A stretch of DNA of 64,000 bases from Bacillus tuaregi (GCF_900104575.1 NZ_LT629731.1:1533051-1597050), one strand, 5' to 3'; numbered from the stretch's first letter, positions 1 through 9,396 are shown. Program-made: numbers and translations. The notes: generated by a model from the sequence alone, not told the origin.

Positions 1-206
1 GACAGTGGTTCGTATCCACTGGTGATATTATCACGTTCATCGGGCAAGCGATTGCACTAGAACAAGATAGGCTCGATCGAATCCAAGAGGAAAATGACAA
101 ACAACAGCAGGAATACAAACAAGAACAAATGCAGCAACAAATTGAACAGCTCCAGCAGCAGCTAAAACTTTTGCAAGAACAAATGAACAAACAGTCTAAT
201 GAATAG
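1..206 (+). CDS. C-terminal end of an unknown Gln-rich protein (partial)
   Basis: An open frame enters from the left edge and stops at TAG 204-206, giving the last 67 residues. The first 20 or so visible residues (QWFVSTGDIITFIGQAIALE) look globular or amphipathic. The rest is a Gln/Glu/Lys-rich heptad-like tail with repeated QQ and EQ pairs, probably a coiled coil. I do not recognise the family; the start and N-terminal domain lie outside the window. A terminator-like hairpin follows at 267-294. Confidence 0.6.
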   Translation, partial: QWFVSTGDIITFIGQAIALEQDRLDRIQEENDKQQQEYKQEQMQQQIEQLQQQLKLLQEQMNKQSNE

Positions 207-266
207 GGGAGTACTTATTCATACCATCAAAGCCCACTCAAAGGAACTACAATCATAACTGTTATT

Positions 267-294
267 GAGAAGTATATAAGCTTCTCTTTTTTTT
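267..294 (+). terminator. Intrinsic terminator abutting repeat copy A
   Basis: GAGAAG (267-272) pairs with CTTCTC (281-286) and is followed by eight T (287-294). It would end transcription of the partial gene that stops at 206. The first base of structured repeat copy A (AACTTC...) directly follows the T run. Confidence 0.75.
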
Positions 295-503
295 AACTTC
301 ATTCAGCAAATGCTTTTTGTACCGAAAGCTTGCGACAGGTACAGAAGTCCTCCACTTCTACAAGTGGGGGATGAAGGCAAATGGTCCTTCGATTCAGTGG
401 GGGTTCAAACCCCGGCTGAATGAAGTTAAGCCTCCGGCGGATGTCACGGATTTTTTAAAGGTTATAAGTGCTGCCGAAAACGCCGCCACTTTAATCCGTT
501 TTT
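295..503 (+). repeat. Structured dispersed repeat, copy A
   Basis: The copy opens with AACTTCATTCAGC (295-307) and the exact inverse GCTGAATGAAGTT lies at 415-427. Between them are hairpins: GTACC/GGTAC, CCTCCACTT/AAGTGGGGG, and GGGGTTCAAACCCC inside ATTCAG/CTGAAT. The shared segment CCTCCGGCGGATGTCACGG follows, then a stem CGGATT...AATCCG (closing at 493-498) with an inner AAGTG/CACTT stem and a T run. Related copies are at 16921-17110, 40223-40337 and 62142-62353. Copy A lacks the right-end module (GACGC plus AAATTCG hairpin) present in the other three. The short open frame across it is not credible as a gene. Confidence 0.85.
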
Positions 504-778
504 CAATCTACTGTATATCACTAATCATATAATTCTATATACAGTATTACATACACGTATCGTTTTACTTGAAATTAGATTCCGGTAATCGATATATCTA
601 TCCCAGTGTCTAAGTAAGTTCCCTAAATATCTTAAAGGCTAGTTAAACATGTAGTCTGATTTTACGAAAATTTGCCTATAAAAAGCCAAGCCTGATTTCT
701 CATGTACAATGGGAAATCAGGCTTTTGTTATTTTTTCACAGATTATAGAAGAGAATATAAAAATTGGCTATAGTCAAA
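504..778. other. Intergenic stretch upstream of the urea operon
   Basis: No credible coding frame on either strand. The stretch is AT-rich and holds only the terminator hairpin at 688-730. Confidence 0.6.
688..730 (+). terminator. Intrinsic terminator-like hairpin
   Basis: AAGCCTGATTTC (688-699) pairs with GAAATCAGGCTT (713-724), a 12-bp perfect stem followed by T-rich sequence (TTTTGTTATTTTTT). It insulates the urea operon from upstream transcription. Because A residues also precede it, it could work on either strand. Confidence 0.75.
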
Positions 779-795
779 TGTAACTATTCTTAACA
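779..795 (+). promoter_or_regulatory. GlnR/TnrA box 1 upstream of urt operon
   Basis: TGTAACTATTCTTAACA fits the GlnR/TnrA consensus TGTNA-N7-TNACA at every fixed position. It lies about 140 bp upstream of the predicted -35 of the urt promoter. A far-upstream site paired with a second site near the start is common in nitrogen-regulated Bacillus promoters. Binding is inferred. Confidence 0.7.
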
Positions 796-916
796 TGGAT
801 TTGAAACTGAATAAGCTCCGTAAAAGTTATCAATGAATAATGGAAATAAAAAACAGGTAAACCAGCGATGGCAACGGTTTCACAAACAAAATATTCTAAA
901 AATTTAGTAAAAGTAG

Positions 917-944
917 TTGATTACGAGCAAAATCGCTGTATAAT
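917..944 (+). promoter_or_regulatory. Sigma-A type promoter of the urt operon
   Basis: TTGATT (917-922) and a perfect TATAAT (939-944) are separated by 16 bp, predicting a start near 951. That leaves a leader of about 95 nt before urtA, containing GlnR/TnrA box 2. Confidence 0.65.
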
Positions 945-958
945 AAAAATGTAATCTA

Positions 959-975
959 TGTTAGGTTTCCTGACA
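959..975 (+). promoter_or_regulatory. GlnR/TnrA box 2, downstream of the promoter
   Basis: TGTTAGGTTTCCTGACA is a second perfect TGTNA-N7-TNACA match. It sits roughly 10-25 nt after the predicted transcription start, a position suited to repression when nitrogen is plentiful. With box 1 it suggests that GlnR and/or TnrA controls urea import and urease. Confidence 0.72.
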
Positions 976-1045
976 TTAAAAAGAAACTAAATCTTACAAT
1001 CATCAAGAATAGACAAAACTAAAATGATAAAAGGGGTGTTATGAC

Positions 1046-2290
1046 ATGAAAATGAAAAAAAGATGGCTGCTTTTCCTATTGGCAGTCCTCATGATGGCGG
1101 CTTGTGCACCAAATTCTAGTGAAACCACATCACAATCAAGCACGGGCAAAAGCACAATGAAGGTTGATGGTGACACAGTTAAGGTTGGAATCCTCCATTC
1201 ATTAAGTGGAACGATGGCAATAAGTGAGGTTTCCTTACGTGATGCTGAGCTCATGGCGATTGAAGAGATCAATGAGGCCGGAGGGGTACTAGGGAAAAAA
1301 ATCGAACCGGTTATTGAGGATGGAGCATCTGATTGGCCGACATATGCCGAAAAGGCACGTAAGCTTTTACAGGAGGATGGCGTAGCAACCGTGTTTGGCG
1401 GCTGGACTTCGGCCAGCCGGAAAGCGATGCTGCCGGTTTTTGAACAAAACAATGGCTTGCTTTGGTACCCGGTGCAATATGAGGGCATGGAGCAATCACC
1501 GAACATTTTCTACACAGGCGCAACCACTAACCAGCAAATCGTTCCTGCAGTTGATTGGTTACTTGAGAACGAAGGGAAGAAATTTTTCTTAATTGGTTCC
1601 GACTATGTATTCCCTAGAACGGCGAATCAAATCATTAATGCTCAGCTAAAAGAAAAAGGCGGGGAAGTGGTGGCTGAAGAATACACACCAATGGGTCACA
1701 CGGACTATAACACGTTAATCAGTAAAATTAAGTCTGCTAAGCCGGATGTAATCTTTAATACATTAAACGGTGACAGTAATGTAGCCTTCTTCAAGCAGCT
1801 GCAGGATGCAGGAATTACAGCTGAAGATATTCCGGTTCTTTCTGTCAGCGTCGCCGAGGAAGAAATTCGCGGGATTGGGGCAAATGTTCTTGAAGGGCAT
1901 TATGCAGCATGGAACTACTATCAAACAACAGAAACGCCTGAAAATACTAAATTCGTAGAAGCCTATAAAGCAGCATATGGGGAGAATCGAGTAACGGCTG
2001 ATCCTATTGAAGCGGCCTACACAGCTGTTTATCTATGGAAGGCAGCGGTTGAAAAAGCCGGGTCCTTTGAGGTGGATAAAGTAAAAGAAGCTGCAGATGG
2101 TATTGAATTCAACGCACCAAGCGGTCTAGTTCAAATAGATGGTAAGACCCAGCATATCTACAAAATCGTCCGTATCGGTCAGGTGCAGGAGGACGGACAA
2201 TTTAAAGAAGTATGGAACTCCGGTGAAGCTGTTAAACCAGATCCATACTTAAAAACTTACAGCTGGGCATCCAGTCTAAGTACCCAATAA
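1046..2290 (+). CDS. urtA: Urea ABC transporter, substrate-binding lipoprotein
   Basis: 414 residues. Extracytoplasmic receptor that captures urea and passes it to UrtBC. Residues 1-20 form a lipoprotein signal with a lipobox ending MAACAP (cysteine near 20), followed by a Ser/Thr-rich linker. The mature part is a type I periplasmic-binding fold of the amide/urea branch, with segments such as [17 protein letters not shown] and [19 protein letters not shown] 1046 is preceded by AAAGGGGTG. It heads urtABCDE and then the urease genes. The Amt/FmdDEF short-chain amide receptor is the closest alternative, but the adjacent urease strongly favours urea. Confidence 0.93.
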   Translation: MKMKKRWLLFLLAVLMMAACAPNSSETTSQSSTGKSTMKVDGDTVKVGILHSLSGTMAISEVSLRDAELMAIEEINEAGGVLGKKIEPVIEDGASDWPTYAEKARKLLQEDGVATVFGGWTSASRKAMLPVFEQNNGLLWYPVQYEGMEQSPNIFYTGATTNQQIVPAVDWLLENEGKKFFLIGSDYVFPRTANQIINAQLKEKGGEVVAEEYTPMGHTDYNTLISKIKSAKPDVIFNTLNGDSNVAFFKQLQDAGITAEDIPVLSVSVAEEEIRGIGANVLEGHYAAWNYYQTTETPENTKFVEAYKAAYGENRVTADPIEAAYTAVYLWKAAVEKAGSFEVDKVKEAADGIEFNAPSGLVQIDGKTQHIYKIVRIGQVQEDGQFKEVWNSGEAVKPDPYLKTYSWASSLSTQ

Positions 2291-2294
2291 CGAG

Positions 2295-2353
2295 GTGGCA
2301 GACACCGTAAATGGACAGTTTACCACTATTTGTCTTTTTGCGGTGTCAGACAC
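2295..2353. repeat. Imperfect inverted repeat between urtA and urtB
   Basis: GTGGCAGACACCG (2295-2307) is the near-inverse of CGGTGTCAGACAC (2341-2353), two mismatches in 13. A second, weaker pairing lies inside (GGACA with TGTCT). It starts five bases after the urtA stop and is not part of urtB, although the frame happens to stay open through it. It may set the urtA:urtB transcript ratio or be a copy of a small intergenic palindrome family; no second copy is in this window. Confidence 0.6.
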
Positions 2354-2378
2354 TGCCAATAGAAAGGGGGAGAGAGTC

Positions 2379-3281
2379 TTGTCTGTAATCGTTATGCAAC
2401 TGTTTAACGGCATAAGTCTAGGATCGATTTTATTATTAATTGCTTTAGGGCTTGCCATTACGTTTGGGCAGGCGAAAATTATCAATATGGCACATGGGGA
2501 GTTTATCATGATTGGCGCATACACAACCTATGTTCTTCAACAGGCCTTCATTCAATATCTTCCGCAAACAGCCTTTACCTATTATTTTATTCTAGCGATC
2601 CCATTATCCTTTCTTGTCGCTGCTCTAATCGGTTTACTGATGGAAAAGACGATTGTTCGTTTTTTATATGAACGTCCAACCGATAGTTTGCTGGCAATGT
2701 GGGGAGTGAGCTTAATTATGCAGCAGGTGGCCCGTTCCATATTTGGAGCGCCAAACGTAGCTGTGATTGCACCGGATTGGTTGAACAGTGGTCTGGTGAT
2801 TGCCGGGATGACCTTTCCGTATAAACGTCTTTTCATTATTTTACTGGTGGCTGCCGCTATTTTTCTATTATACTTGTATCTTTTTAAAACTCCTTCTGGA
2901 CGTCGGATGAAGGCTGTTACCTTGAACCGCAATATGGCATCCTGTCTAGGTGTTTCAACGAGGAAAGTCGATAGTACGACCTTCGCACTTGGAAGCGGGC
3001 TCGCAGGTTTAGCTGGCTGTTCGCTAACCCTCTTAGGCTCGATTGGGCCCACGCTCGGAACTGCTTATATAGTTGATGCTTTTATGATCGTGGTTCTTGG
3101 TGGTGTCGGTAAAATAAAGGGAACCATTATAGCTGCACTAATGCTTGGAATTCTAAGTACAGTGGTTGAGTATTCAACAAGCGCCACGATGGCCAAGGTC
3201 ATTGTCTTTGTCTTCATTATCTTATTCCTACAGTGGAAGCCGACCGGGCTCGCAGGTACAAAAGTGCGGGCGCTCGACTAG
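2379..3281 (+). CDS. urtB: Urea ABC transporter, permease UrtB
   Basis: 300 residues with the TTG start at 2379, which has AAAGGGGGAG eight bases upstream; ATG 2394 is the alternative. The frame is open back to 2295, but that part reads through the inverted repeat. LivH-type inner-membrane permease with about eight hydrophobic segments. Family segments include ALGLAITFGQAKIINMAHGE near the N-terminus and VVLGGVGKIKGTI near residue 250. It pairs with UrtC to form the channel. Confidence 0.92.
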   Translation: MSVIVMQLFNGISLGSILLLIALGLAITFGQAKIINMAHGEFIMIGAYTTYVLQQAFIQYLPQTAFTYYFILAIPLSFLVAALIGLLMEKTIVRFLYERPTDSLLAMWGVSLIMQQVARSIFGAPNVAVIAPDWLNSGLVIAGMTFPYKRLFIILLVAAAIFLLYLYLFKTPSGRRMKAVTLNRNMASCLGVSTRKVDSTTFALGSGLAGLAGCSLTLLGSIGPTLGTAYIVDAFMIVVLGGVGKIKGTIIAALMLGILSTVVEYSTSATMAKVIVFVFIILFLQWKPTGLAGTKVRALD

Positions 3282-3293
3282 GAGGTATCTTAT

Positions 3294-4367
3294 ATGAGTA
3301 AAAATGTCAGTCAAACCGTAGCATACGGAGTCTTTTTTCTCTTACTCTGTAGCGCGCCGTTTTTTCTATCCGATTTTCGTATCGGTTTATTAGCGAAGTT
3401 TCTCTGCTTCGCCATCATTGCGGTTGGAATCAGCTTGATTTGGGGCTTTACAGGAATCTTAAGCCTTGGTCACGGTGTCTTTTTCGGACTTGGTGCCTAT
3501 TGTATGGCCATGTATTTAAAGCTAGAAGCATCATCCGGTGGGATTCCAGATTTTATGCAATGGAACGGTATCATGGAGCTGCCCGTTATTTGGGCACTCT
3601 TTCAAAATCCGTTCATCGCCATTTTGGCAGCTGTGCTAGTGCCGTTTTTCCTGGCTGTCATCATCGGCTATGTGACATTTAAAAACCGCATTAATGGAGT
3701 GTTCTTTTCAATTATTTCTCAGGCGGTTGTAATCGTGTTTGTGACCCTGTTTATTGGTATGCAGCATGTAACAGGTGGAACGAGCGGATTAACAAATTTC
3801 TATTCTGTTTTTCAAATCCCATTAACAGACCCGGCAACGAAGCAATTTTTATTTTTTTTAACGGTTGGAATTCTCGCAGTCATTATGGGGATATCCCTTG
3901 TATTGACGAAGACAAGGTTTGGGAAAGTGCTTGTGGCAATCCGCGATGGAGAAAATCGTCTGCGCTTTCTAGGCTACAATCCAACAAGCTATAAGGTCAT
4001 TGCCTATGCGCTTTCAGCGGCATTTGCTGGTGTGGCCGGAGTCTTGTTTGTGCTTCAGGTTGGAATCATTTCGCCGGAAATGATGGGCATTATTCCTTCT
4101 ATTGAAATGGTGCTATGGGCAGCGATTGGCGGGCGCTATTCCATACTCGGAGCAGCGATTGGGGCGATTTTAACAAACAGTGCAAAAAGCCTGTTAAGCG
4201 AATCATACCCTGACCTATGGACGATTCTCTTGGGTTTGATGTTCTTGGTGGTAGTTTTGTATCTGCCAAACGGATTGGCGGGGCTGGTTGCAAAGGTGAA
4301 GGGCCGTTTTGTCAAAGCAAAGCAGAAGGAGGAGGAGGAAAATGCAGCCGATACTGTCGTGTCGTGA
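3294..4367 (+). CDS. urtC: Urea ABC transporter, permease UrtC
   Basis: 357 residues, LivM-type permease, partner of UrtB. About ten hydrophobic segments, with the family signatures GISLIWGFTGILSLGHG near residue 45 and LWAAIGGRYSILGA near 275. The C-terminus is a charged tail rich in Lys and Glu. ATG 3294 follows AGGAGG. Its 3' end overlaps urtD by 26 bases, so the two are probably translationally coupled. Confidence 0.92.
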   Translation: MSKNVSQTVAYGVFFLLLCSAPFFLSDFRIGLLAKFLCFAIIAVGISLIWGFTGILSLGHGVFFGLGAYCMAMYLKLEASSGGIPDFMQWNGIMELPVIWALFQNPFIAILAAVLVPFFLAVIIGYVTFKNRINGVFFSIISQAVVIVFVTLFIGMQHVTGGTSGLTNFYSVFQIPLTDPATKQFLFFLTVGILAVIMGISLVLTKTRFGKVLVAIRDGENRLRFLGYNPTSYKVIAYALSAAFAGVAGVLFVLQVGIISPEMMGIIPSIEMVLWAAIGGRYSILGAAIGAILTNSAKSLLSESYPDLWTILLGLMFLVVVLYLPNGLAGLVAKVKGRFVKAKQKEEEENAADTVVS

Positions 4368-5085
4368 TGTAATGGTGGATTTCTCAGGCTTTAAAGCACT
4401 TCAGGGTGTGGATTTAGAGGTTCATAGTGGTGAAATTTTGTTTTTAATCGGTCCAAATGGAGCGGGGAAAACGACTCTGCTTGATATTATTTGTGGCAAA
4501 ACAAAGCTGACAAAGGGAGATGTCCTGTTCGACGGCACCGTGTCGCTTACGAAGCTGCCGGAGCAAAAAATTGTCTATGAGGGTGTTGTGCGAAAGTTCC
4601 AGGCACCGAGTATTTTTGTTAATTTAACACCGTATGAAAATCTTGAAATTTCGATGAAGCAGCGAAAAAACCCATGGTCACTCCTTTTTTCAAAATGGTC
4701 GAGCGTGCAAAAAGAAAGGATAGATAGCTTGCTTGACCGGATTGGCTTATATCTGGAACGTCATGAGCCGGCACGTCTGTTATCACATGGACAAAAGCAG
4801 TGGCTTGAAATCGGGATGCAATTAATTCAAGAACCGAAGCTGCTGCTTTTGGATGAACCGATTGCTGGTATGTCTGGTGAGGAACGGACGAAAACAGGCC
4901 GGCTGATTGAAGATATCTCAAAGGACTGTACCATACTGGTGGTCGAGCATGATATGGATTTTGTCCGCAGGTTTTCAACCCGTGTAGTCGTGATGCATGA
5001 GGGCAGGGTTCTAAGTGAGGGGTCGATGGAGGAAATTCAGCGTGATGATGAAGTGAAGAATGTCTACTTAGGAAGGGGGCGCTAA
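4342..5085 (+). CDS. urtD: Urea ABC transporter, ATP-binding protein UrtD
   Basis: 247 residues from ATG 4342, chosen because GGAGGAGGA lies just upstream; the frame is open 33 bases further. LivG-type ATPase: Walker A GPNGAGKTTL near residue 37, signature LSHGQKQWLE near 150 and Walker B LLLLDEP near 173. LSHGQ in place of LSGGQ is typical of the UrtD branch. It energises urea import with UrtE on the cytoplasmic face. Confidence 0.92.
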   Translation: MQPILSCRDVMVDFSGFKALQGVDLEVHSGEILFLIGPNGAGKTTLLDIICGKTKLTKGDVLFDGTVSLTKLPEQKIVYEGVVRKFQAPSIFVNLTPYENLEISMKQRKNPWSLLFSKWSSVQKERIDSLLDRIGLYLERHEPARLLSHGQKQWLEIGMQLIQEPKLLLLDEPIAGMSGEERTKTGRLIEDISKDCTILVVEHDMDFVRRFSTRVVVMHEGRVLSEGSMEEIQRDDEVKNVYLGRGR

Positions 5086-5086
5086 T

Positions 5087-5788
5087 ATGCTGTCAGTGTC
5101 CCATTTAAAAGCGGGCTATAAGGAAACAATGATTCTACAGGATATTAGTTTAAGCCTTCCAAAGGGGAAAATTGTCGGGCTTCTTGGCCGTAACGGAGTG
5201 GGGAAAACCACGCTACTCAAGGTGTTGATGGGATTGCTTCCTGTTTCACACGGAGTTGTTTGTTTCGGGGAGCAGGAATGGAGGAAGAACCGCCCTGAGC
5301 AGCGGGCACGTGCTGGCTTAGCCTACGTCCCGCAGGGCAGAGAGATTTTTTCGGAGCTCTCTGTAAAAGAAAACCTTCTGCTCGGACTTGAGCCGCTACC
5401 GAAATCCCAGCGACCGACTGAAATTCCTGCGGAAATCTTTCAATGGTTCCCGGTGTTGCAGGAAATGCTCAACCGAAAGGGCGGCGACTTGAGCGGAGGA
5501 CAGCAGCAACAGCTGGCGATCGCGAGGGCCATCATCTCGAATCCAACGGTACTGCTCCTGGATGAGCCAATGGAAGGAATTCAGCCGTCAATCGTTCAGC
5601 TTATCAGGGATGTGCTTGTGAAGATCGCTCGGGAAAAAGACATGGCGATTTTGCTGGTCGAGCATAATTTGGATGTTGTCCTGTCATGCTCTGACTATGT
5701 CTATATTTTGGATAAAGGACAAATGGTCGTTCATGGTTCATGTGATGAGTTAAATGAAGAGTTGCTGCATGAGCATTTGGCGGTGTAG
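5087..5788 (+). CDS. urtE: Urea ABC transporter, ATP-binding protein UrtE
   Basis: 233 residues, LivF-type ATPase and last urt gene, one base after urtD. Walker A GRNGVGKTTL near residue 35, signature LSGGQQQQLAIARA near 137, Walker B VLLLDEP near 158 and the switch His in LLVEHNLD near 193. With UrtD it forms the nucleotide-binding heterodimer. A 94-bp gap to ureA shows no terminator, so urtABCDE-ureABCEFGD may be one transcript. Confidence 0.92.
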   Translation: MLSVSHLKAGYKETMILQDISLSLPKGKIVGLLGRNGVGKTTLLKVLMGLLPVSHGVVCFGEQEWRKNRPEQRARAGLAYVPQGREIFSELSVKENLLLGLEPLPKSQRPTEIPAEIFQWFPVLQEMLNRKGGDLSGGQQQQLAIARAIISNPTVLLLDEPMEGIQPSIVQLIRDVLVKIAREKDMAILLVEHNLDVVLSCSDYVYILDKGQMVVHGSCDELNEELLHEHLAV

Positions 5789-5882
5789 CTATGATGACTA
5801 AAGTAAAAAATGGATGTGTACTTTTGGCTAATGAAGTGCTCTAGTGTTACGAATACACCGAAAAATATAAGGAGGCTGAGAA

Positions 5883-6185
5883 GTGAAGCTTACATCAAGG
5901 GAACAGGAAAAGCTGATGATTGTCGTGGCTGCTGATTTAGCGAGAAGGCGCCAGATGCGGGGACTGAAGCTAAACTACCCTGAAGCCATCTCCATTATTA
6001 CCTACGAGGTCATGGAGGGAGCAAGAGGTGGGAAAACAGTTTCTGAGCTTATGCAATTTGGCAGACGAATCCTTACACGTGAGGATGTGATGGAGGGTAT
6101 TCCTGAAATGATTCATGATATCCAAGTAGAAGCAACCTTTCCGGACGGCACAAAGTTGGTGACCGTGCATGACCCGATTCAGTAG
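5883..6185 (+). CDS. ureA: Urease gamma subunit
   Basis: 100 residues, the usual UreA length. Smallest structural subunit of nickel urease (urea + water to ammonia + carbamate). The N-terminus [23 protein letters not shown] and the C-terminus with [14 protein letters not shown] are classic. GTG start at 5883 with AAGGAGG upstream. First gene of the urease block. Confidence 0.97.
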   Translation: MKLTSREQEKLMIVVAADLARRRQMRGLKLNYPEAISIITYEVMEGARGGKTVSELMQFGRRILTREDVMEGIPEMIHDIQVEATFPDGTKLVTVHDPIQ

Positions 6186-6223
6186 TGGAGATTAAATATT
6201 TATAAAGTAAGGAGTGAAAACGA

Positions 6224-6544
6224 TTGATTCCAGGAGAATACCGCCTAAGGAAAGAGCCTATCGCCTGTAACGTTGACAAACTGCCAAGCACTCTTGAGGT
6301 CATCAACAAAGGCGACAGGCCCGTGCAAATCGGCTCGCATTTTCATTTTTACGAGATTAATAGCCAGCTCCAGTTTGATCGAGAAAAAGCCTACGGTTTG
6401 AGGCTCAATATTCCCGCCGGCACCGCAGTCCGCTTTGAGCCCGGTGACAGTAAGGAGGTACAGCTAATACCTTTTTCCGGAGAAAGAAGGGTCTTCGGGC
6501 TTAATAACAGAACCAACGCTGCATTAAATGACAAGGGGGTGTGA
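6224..6544 (+). CDS. ureB: Urease beta subunit
   Basis: 106 residues. UreB family: MIPGEYRL at the N-terminus, the segment [13 protein letters not shown] near residue 30, and [10 protein letters not shown] near 65. TTG start at 6224 with AAGGAGTG upstream. Six bases separate its stop from ureC. It forms the (alpha-beta-gamma) trimer unit with UreC and UreA. Confidence 0.96.
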   Translation: MIPGEYRLRKEPIACNVDKLPSTLEVINKGDRPVQIGSHFHFYEINSQLQFDREKAYGLRLNIPAGTAVRFEPGDSKEVQLIPFSGERRVFGLNNRTNAALNDKGV

Positions 6545-6550
6545 ACCAAG

Positions 6551-8257
6551 ATGAGCTTTAACATGACGCGAAAGCAATATGCAGATATGTTCGGGCCGAC
6601 TGTCGGGGATCAAGTAAGACTCGGGGACACCGATCTGTTTATTGAAGTTGAAAAGGATTATACGATATATGGGGATGAAGTGAAATTTGGCGGTGGAAAG
6701 GTAATCCGTGATGGAATGGGCCAACATCCGCTTGCCACAAGAAGCGAGACGGTTGACCTGGTGATCACGAATGCTCTCATTCTTGATTATACCGGCATTT
6801 ACAAAGCGGATATTGGCATTAAAGACGGCACCATAGCCAGCATCGGCAAAGCAGGCAACCCGCTATTGATGGATAATATCACCATTACCATTGGCGCGTC
6901 GACTGAAATCATTGCCGGGGAGGGAATGATTCTCACAGCTGGAGGAATTGATGCCCATATCCATTTCATCAGCCCGCAGCAAATTCAAACTGCACTCGAG
7001 TCGGGTATCACCACGATGATTGGCGGCGGGACTGGTCCGGCAACTGGAACCAATGCTACCACCTGCACGCCAGGAGAATGGAATATCCAGCAAATGCTGA
7101 AGGCGGCGGAGGAATTCCCGATGAATATTGGATTCCTTGGGAAGGGAAATGCCTCAAGTGAAGAAGCGCTCATGGAGCAGATTGAAGCAGGTGCCATTGG
7201 CTTAAAACTTCATGAGGATTGGGGCACGACAGCCTCCAACATTGATAAAGCACTCACCGTTGCGGATAAATATGATATTCAGGTAGCCATTCACACCGAT
7301 ACGCTTAATGAGGGAGGATTTGTTGAGGATACCTTACGTGCCATTGATGGACGCTTAATTCACACCTACCACACAGAGGGGGCTGGCGGTGGGCATGCAC
7401 CAGATATTATTAAAGCCGCTTCCTATCCAAATATCCTGCCTTCCTCCACCAATCCAACGCGGCCTTTTACAGTCAATACCATTGCGGAGCATTTGGATAT
7501 GCTGATGGTGTGCCACCACTTAGACCCGGCCGTCCCAGAGGATCTCGCTTTTGCAGATTCGAGAATTCGCAAAGAGACGATTGCAGCAGAGGATATTCTT
7601 CATGACCTCGGAGTATTCAGCATGATTAGCTCGGATTCACAGGCCATGGGCCGAGTTGGAGAGGTCATCATCCGCACCTGGCAGACAGCTGATAAAATGA
7701 AGCGGCAGCGCGGCGAGCTTCATTCAGGCGAAGAAAATGATAATCTGAGAGCCAAACGATATATTGCTAAATATACGATTAATCCTGCCTTAACCCATGG
7801 AATAGCTGACTACGTCGGCTCGATTGAACCAGGAAAAATAGCTGATCTCGTCCTTTGGAAGCCCGCTTTCTTCGGTGCCAAGCCGGAGCTTATTCTAAAG
7901 GGAGGCATGATTGCCTGGAGTGTTATGGGAGACCCAAACGCATCCATTCCGACTCCGCAGCCGGTACTTTACCGTCCCATGTTTGCGAGCTTTGGGAAGG
8001 CCAAATATTCTACATCTCTGACCTTTGTTTCTAAAGCGGCTTATGAGCTGGGCGTTCCTAAAAAACTCGCTCTCCAGAAAAAAGTCGTACCAGTAGGGAA
8101 TATCCGTCAGCTTACGAAGAAGGACATGATTTTTAATGGAGAAACACCTGAAATTGAGGTGGACCCACAGACCTATGAAGTGAGGGTGAACGGTGAATTC
8201 ATCACCTGTGAGCCGGATGACAAGGTTTCACTTGCACAACGATACTTTTTATTTTGA
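6551..8257 (+). CDS. ureC: Urease alpha subunit (catalytic)
   Basis: 568 residues, full length. Amidohydrolase-fold catalytic subunit with a dinuclear nickel centre. Metal ligands are visible: HIHFISPQQ near 137-145, the carbamylated Lys in GLKLHEDWG near 218, the His segment [13 protein letters not shown], and [12 protein letters not shown]. The mobile-flap His lies in MVCHHLDP near 320. ATG 6551 follows AAGGGGGTG. Nothing needed for catalysis appears missing. Confidence 0.97.
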   Translation: MSFNMTRKQYADMFGPTVGDQVRLGDTDLFIEVEKDYTIYGDEVKFGGGKVIRDGMGQHPLATRSETVDLVITNALILDYTGIYKADIGIKDGTIASIGKAGNPLLMDNITITIGASTEIIAGEGMILTAGGIDAHIHFISPQQIQTALESGITTMIGGGTGPATGTNATTCTPGEWNIQQMLKAAEEFPMNIGFLGKGNASSEEALMEQIEAGAIGLKLHEDWGTTASNIDKALTVADKYDIQVAIHTDTLNEGGFVEDTLRAIDGRLIHTYHTEGAGGGHAPDIIKAASYPNILPSSTNPTRPFTVNTIAEHLDMLMVCHHLDPAVPEDLAFADSRIRKETIAAEDILHDLGVFSMISSDSQAMGRVGEVIIRTWQTADKMKRQRGELHSGEENDNLRAKRYIAKYTINPALTHGIADYVGSIEPGKIADLVLWKPAFFGAKPELILKGGMIAWSVMGDPNASIPTPQPVLYRPMFASFGKAKYSTSLTFVSKAAYELGVPKKLALQKKVVPVGNIRQLTKKDMIFNGETPEIEVDPQTYEVRVNGEFITCEPDDKVSLAQRYFLF

Positions 8258-8267
8258 GGTGATGAAG

Positions 8268-8714
8268 ATGATTATTGAAAAAGTGATTGGAAATATCAAG
8301 CAAGCAGCACAAAGACCGGCCCATATAGAGCGTGTGTATTTACGAAGCGACGATCTTGTGAAAAAAATACAGCGTGTCCAAACCGACCACGGCAAGGAAT
8401 TAGGCATCCGGCTAAAAAACGGCAAAGAATTAATGGATGGCGATATTCTCTATCAGGATGATAAGAATTCAATTATCATCAGCGTCATTGAGGATGATGT
8501 GCTTGTGATTCGGCCAACCTCCCTCCAGCAAATGGGAGACATTGCCCATCAGCTTGGAAACCGTCATCTGCCTGCGCAATTTGAAGCGGAAGAAATGATT
8601 GTTCAATATGATTATTTGGTCGAAGAGCTGCTTCAGGAGCTGAACATTCCCTTTGCCCGTGAAAAAAGAAAAATGAATCACGCTTTTAAGCATATCGGGC
8701 ATTCCCATGACTAA
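8268..8714 (+). CDS. ureE: Urease accessory protein UreE (nickel donor)
   Basis: 148 residues from ATG 8268, chosen because GAGGTG ends six bases upstream; ATG 8262 is too close to that site and the longer frame runs back into ureC. UreE N- and C-terminal domains are present. The C-terminus FKHIGHSHD gives a short His-containing nickel-binding tail rather than the long His-rich tail of Klebsiella. It overlaps ureF by eight bases. Confidence 0.93.
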   Translation: MIIEKVIGNIKQAAQRPAHIERVYLRSDDLVKKIQRVQTDHGKELGIRLKNGKELMDGDILYQDDKNSIIISVIEDDVLVIRPTSLQQMGDIAHQLGNRHLPAQFEAEEMIVQYDYLVEELLQELNIPFAREKRKMNHAFKHIGHSHD

Positions 8715-9396
8715 TCCGCTTTTTAATCTCCTGCAAATATGCGATTCCAACTTTCCCTCTGGTGCCTTTTCGCATTCCTTCGGGCTGGAAACGTACATTC
8801 AGGAGGGCAAGGTGGCGGACAAAAAGACCTTCTGTAGGGCTTTAAAGCACTATCTGCTGTCGCAGTTTGTCTATACAGACGGTCTTGCCTGCCGCATGTG
8901 CTATGCGGCGATTCAAGAAGAAAGGCTCGACAGGCTCTGGACGATTGACCAGGAGTTATTTGCTTTTTCTGGGGCGAGGGAAACAAGGGAAGGTAACAAG
9001 CGGATGGGGCGTCAGCTAGTCAAGGTCATGACAGAGCTTTATCCGAAAAATCCTCTGCTAAAAAAATACAACGAAAAAATCAAACAGAAAGAACGTCACG
9101 GTCACAGTGCCCTCGTATTTGCAATGGTGCTGGAGGGACAGAAGGTGGATTTAGAAACAACCTTATCCTGTTATGTATTTGCCACTGCTTCCTCCTTAAC
9201 GCAAAATGCCGTGAGAGGAATACCGTTAGGGCAAACAGATGGACAGAGGATTCTTCGGGAGCTGGAGCCCTTTTTTCAGGACTTAGTAAAAAAGGTACTA
9301 AAGCAATCAGAGGAATGCTTTGGAGCCTGTGCCCCAGGACTGGAAATAGCCCAAATGAAGCATGAGGATTTGTCGGTTCGGTTGTTTAGTTCATAG
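8707..9396 (+). CDS. ureF: Urease accessory protein UreF
   Basis: 229 residues. All-helical chaperone that binds UreD and UreG and gates delivery of nickel and CO2 to apo-urease. Family segments: [20 protein letters not shown] at residues 7-26 and [15 protein letters not shown] at the C-terminus. It overlaps ureE, then a 41-bp gap precedes ureG. Confidence 0.93.
   Translation: MTNPLFNLLQICDSNFPSGAFSHSFGLETYIQEGKVADKKTFCRALKHYLLSQFVYTDGLACRMCYAAIQEERLDRLWTIDQELFAFSGARETREGNKRMGRQLVKVMTELYPKNPLLKKYNEKIKQKERHGHSALVFAMVLEGQKVDLETTLSCYVFATASSLTQNAVRGIPLGQTDGQRILRELEPFFQDLVKKVLKQSEECFGACAPGLEIAQMKHEDLSVRLFSS

Noticed and set aside
317-532. 71-codon open frame inside repeat copy A
   Set aside because: It lies across the hairpins of the repeat, has no ribosome-binding site, and the translated sequence shows no protein pattern. 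The same holds for the 65-codon minus-strand frame at 62236-62433 in copy D.
1039-1506. 155-codon minus-strand frame opposite urtA
   Set aside because: It is the antisense shadow of urtA, without its own ribosome-binding site or protein pattern.
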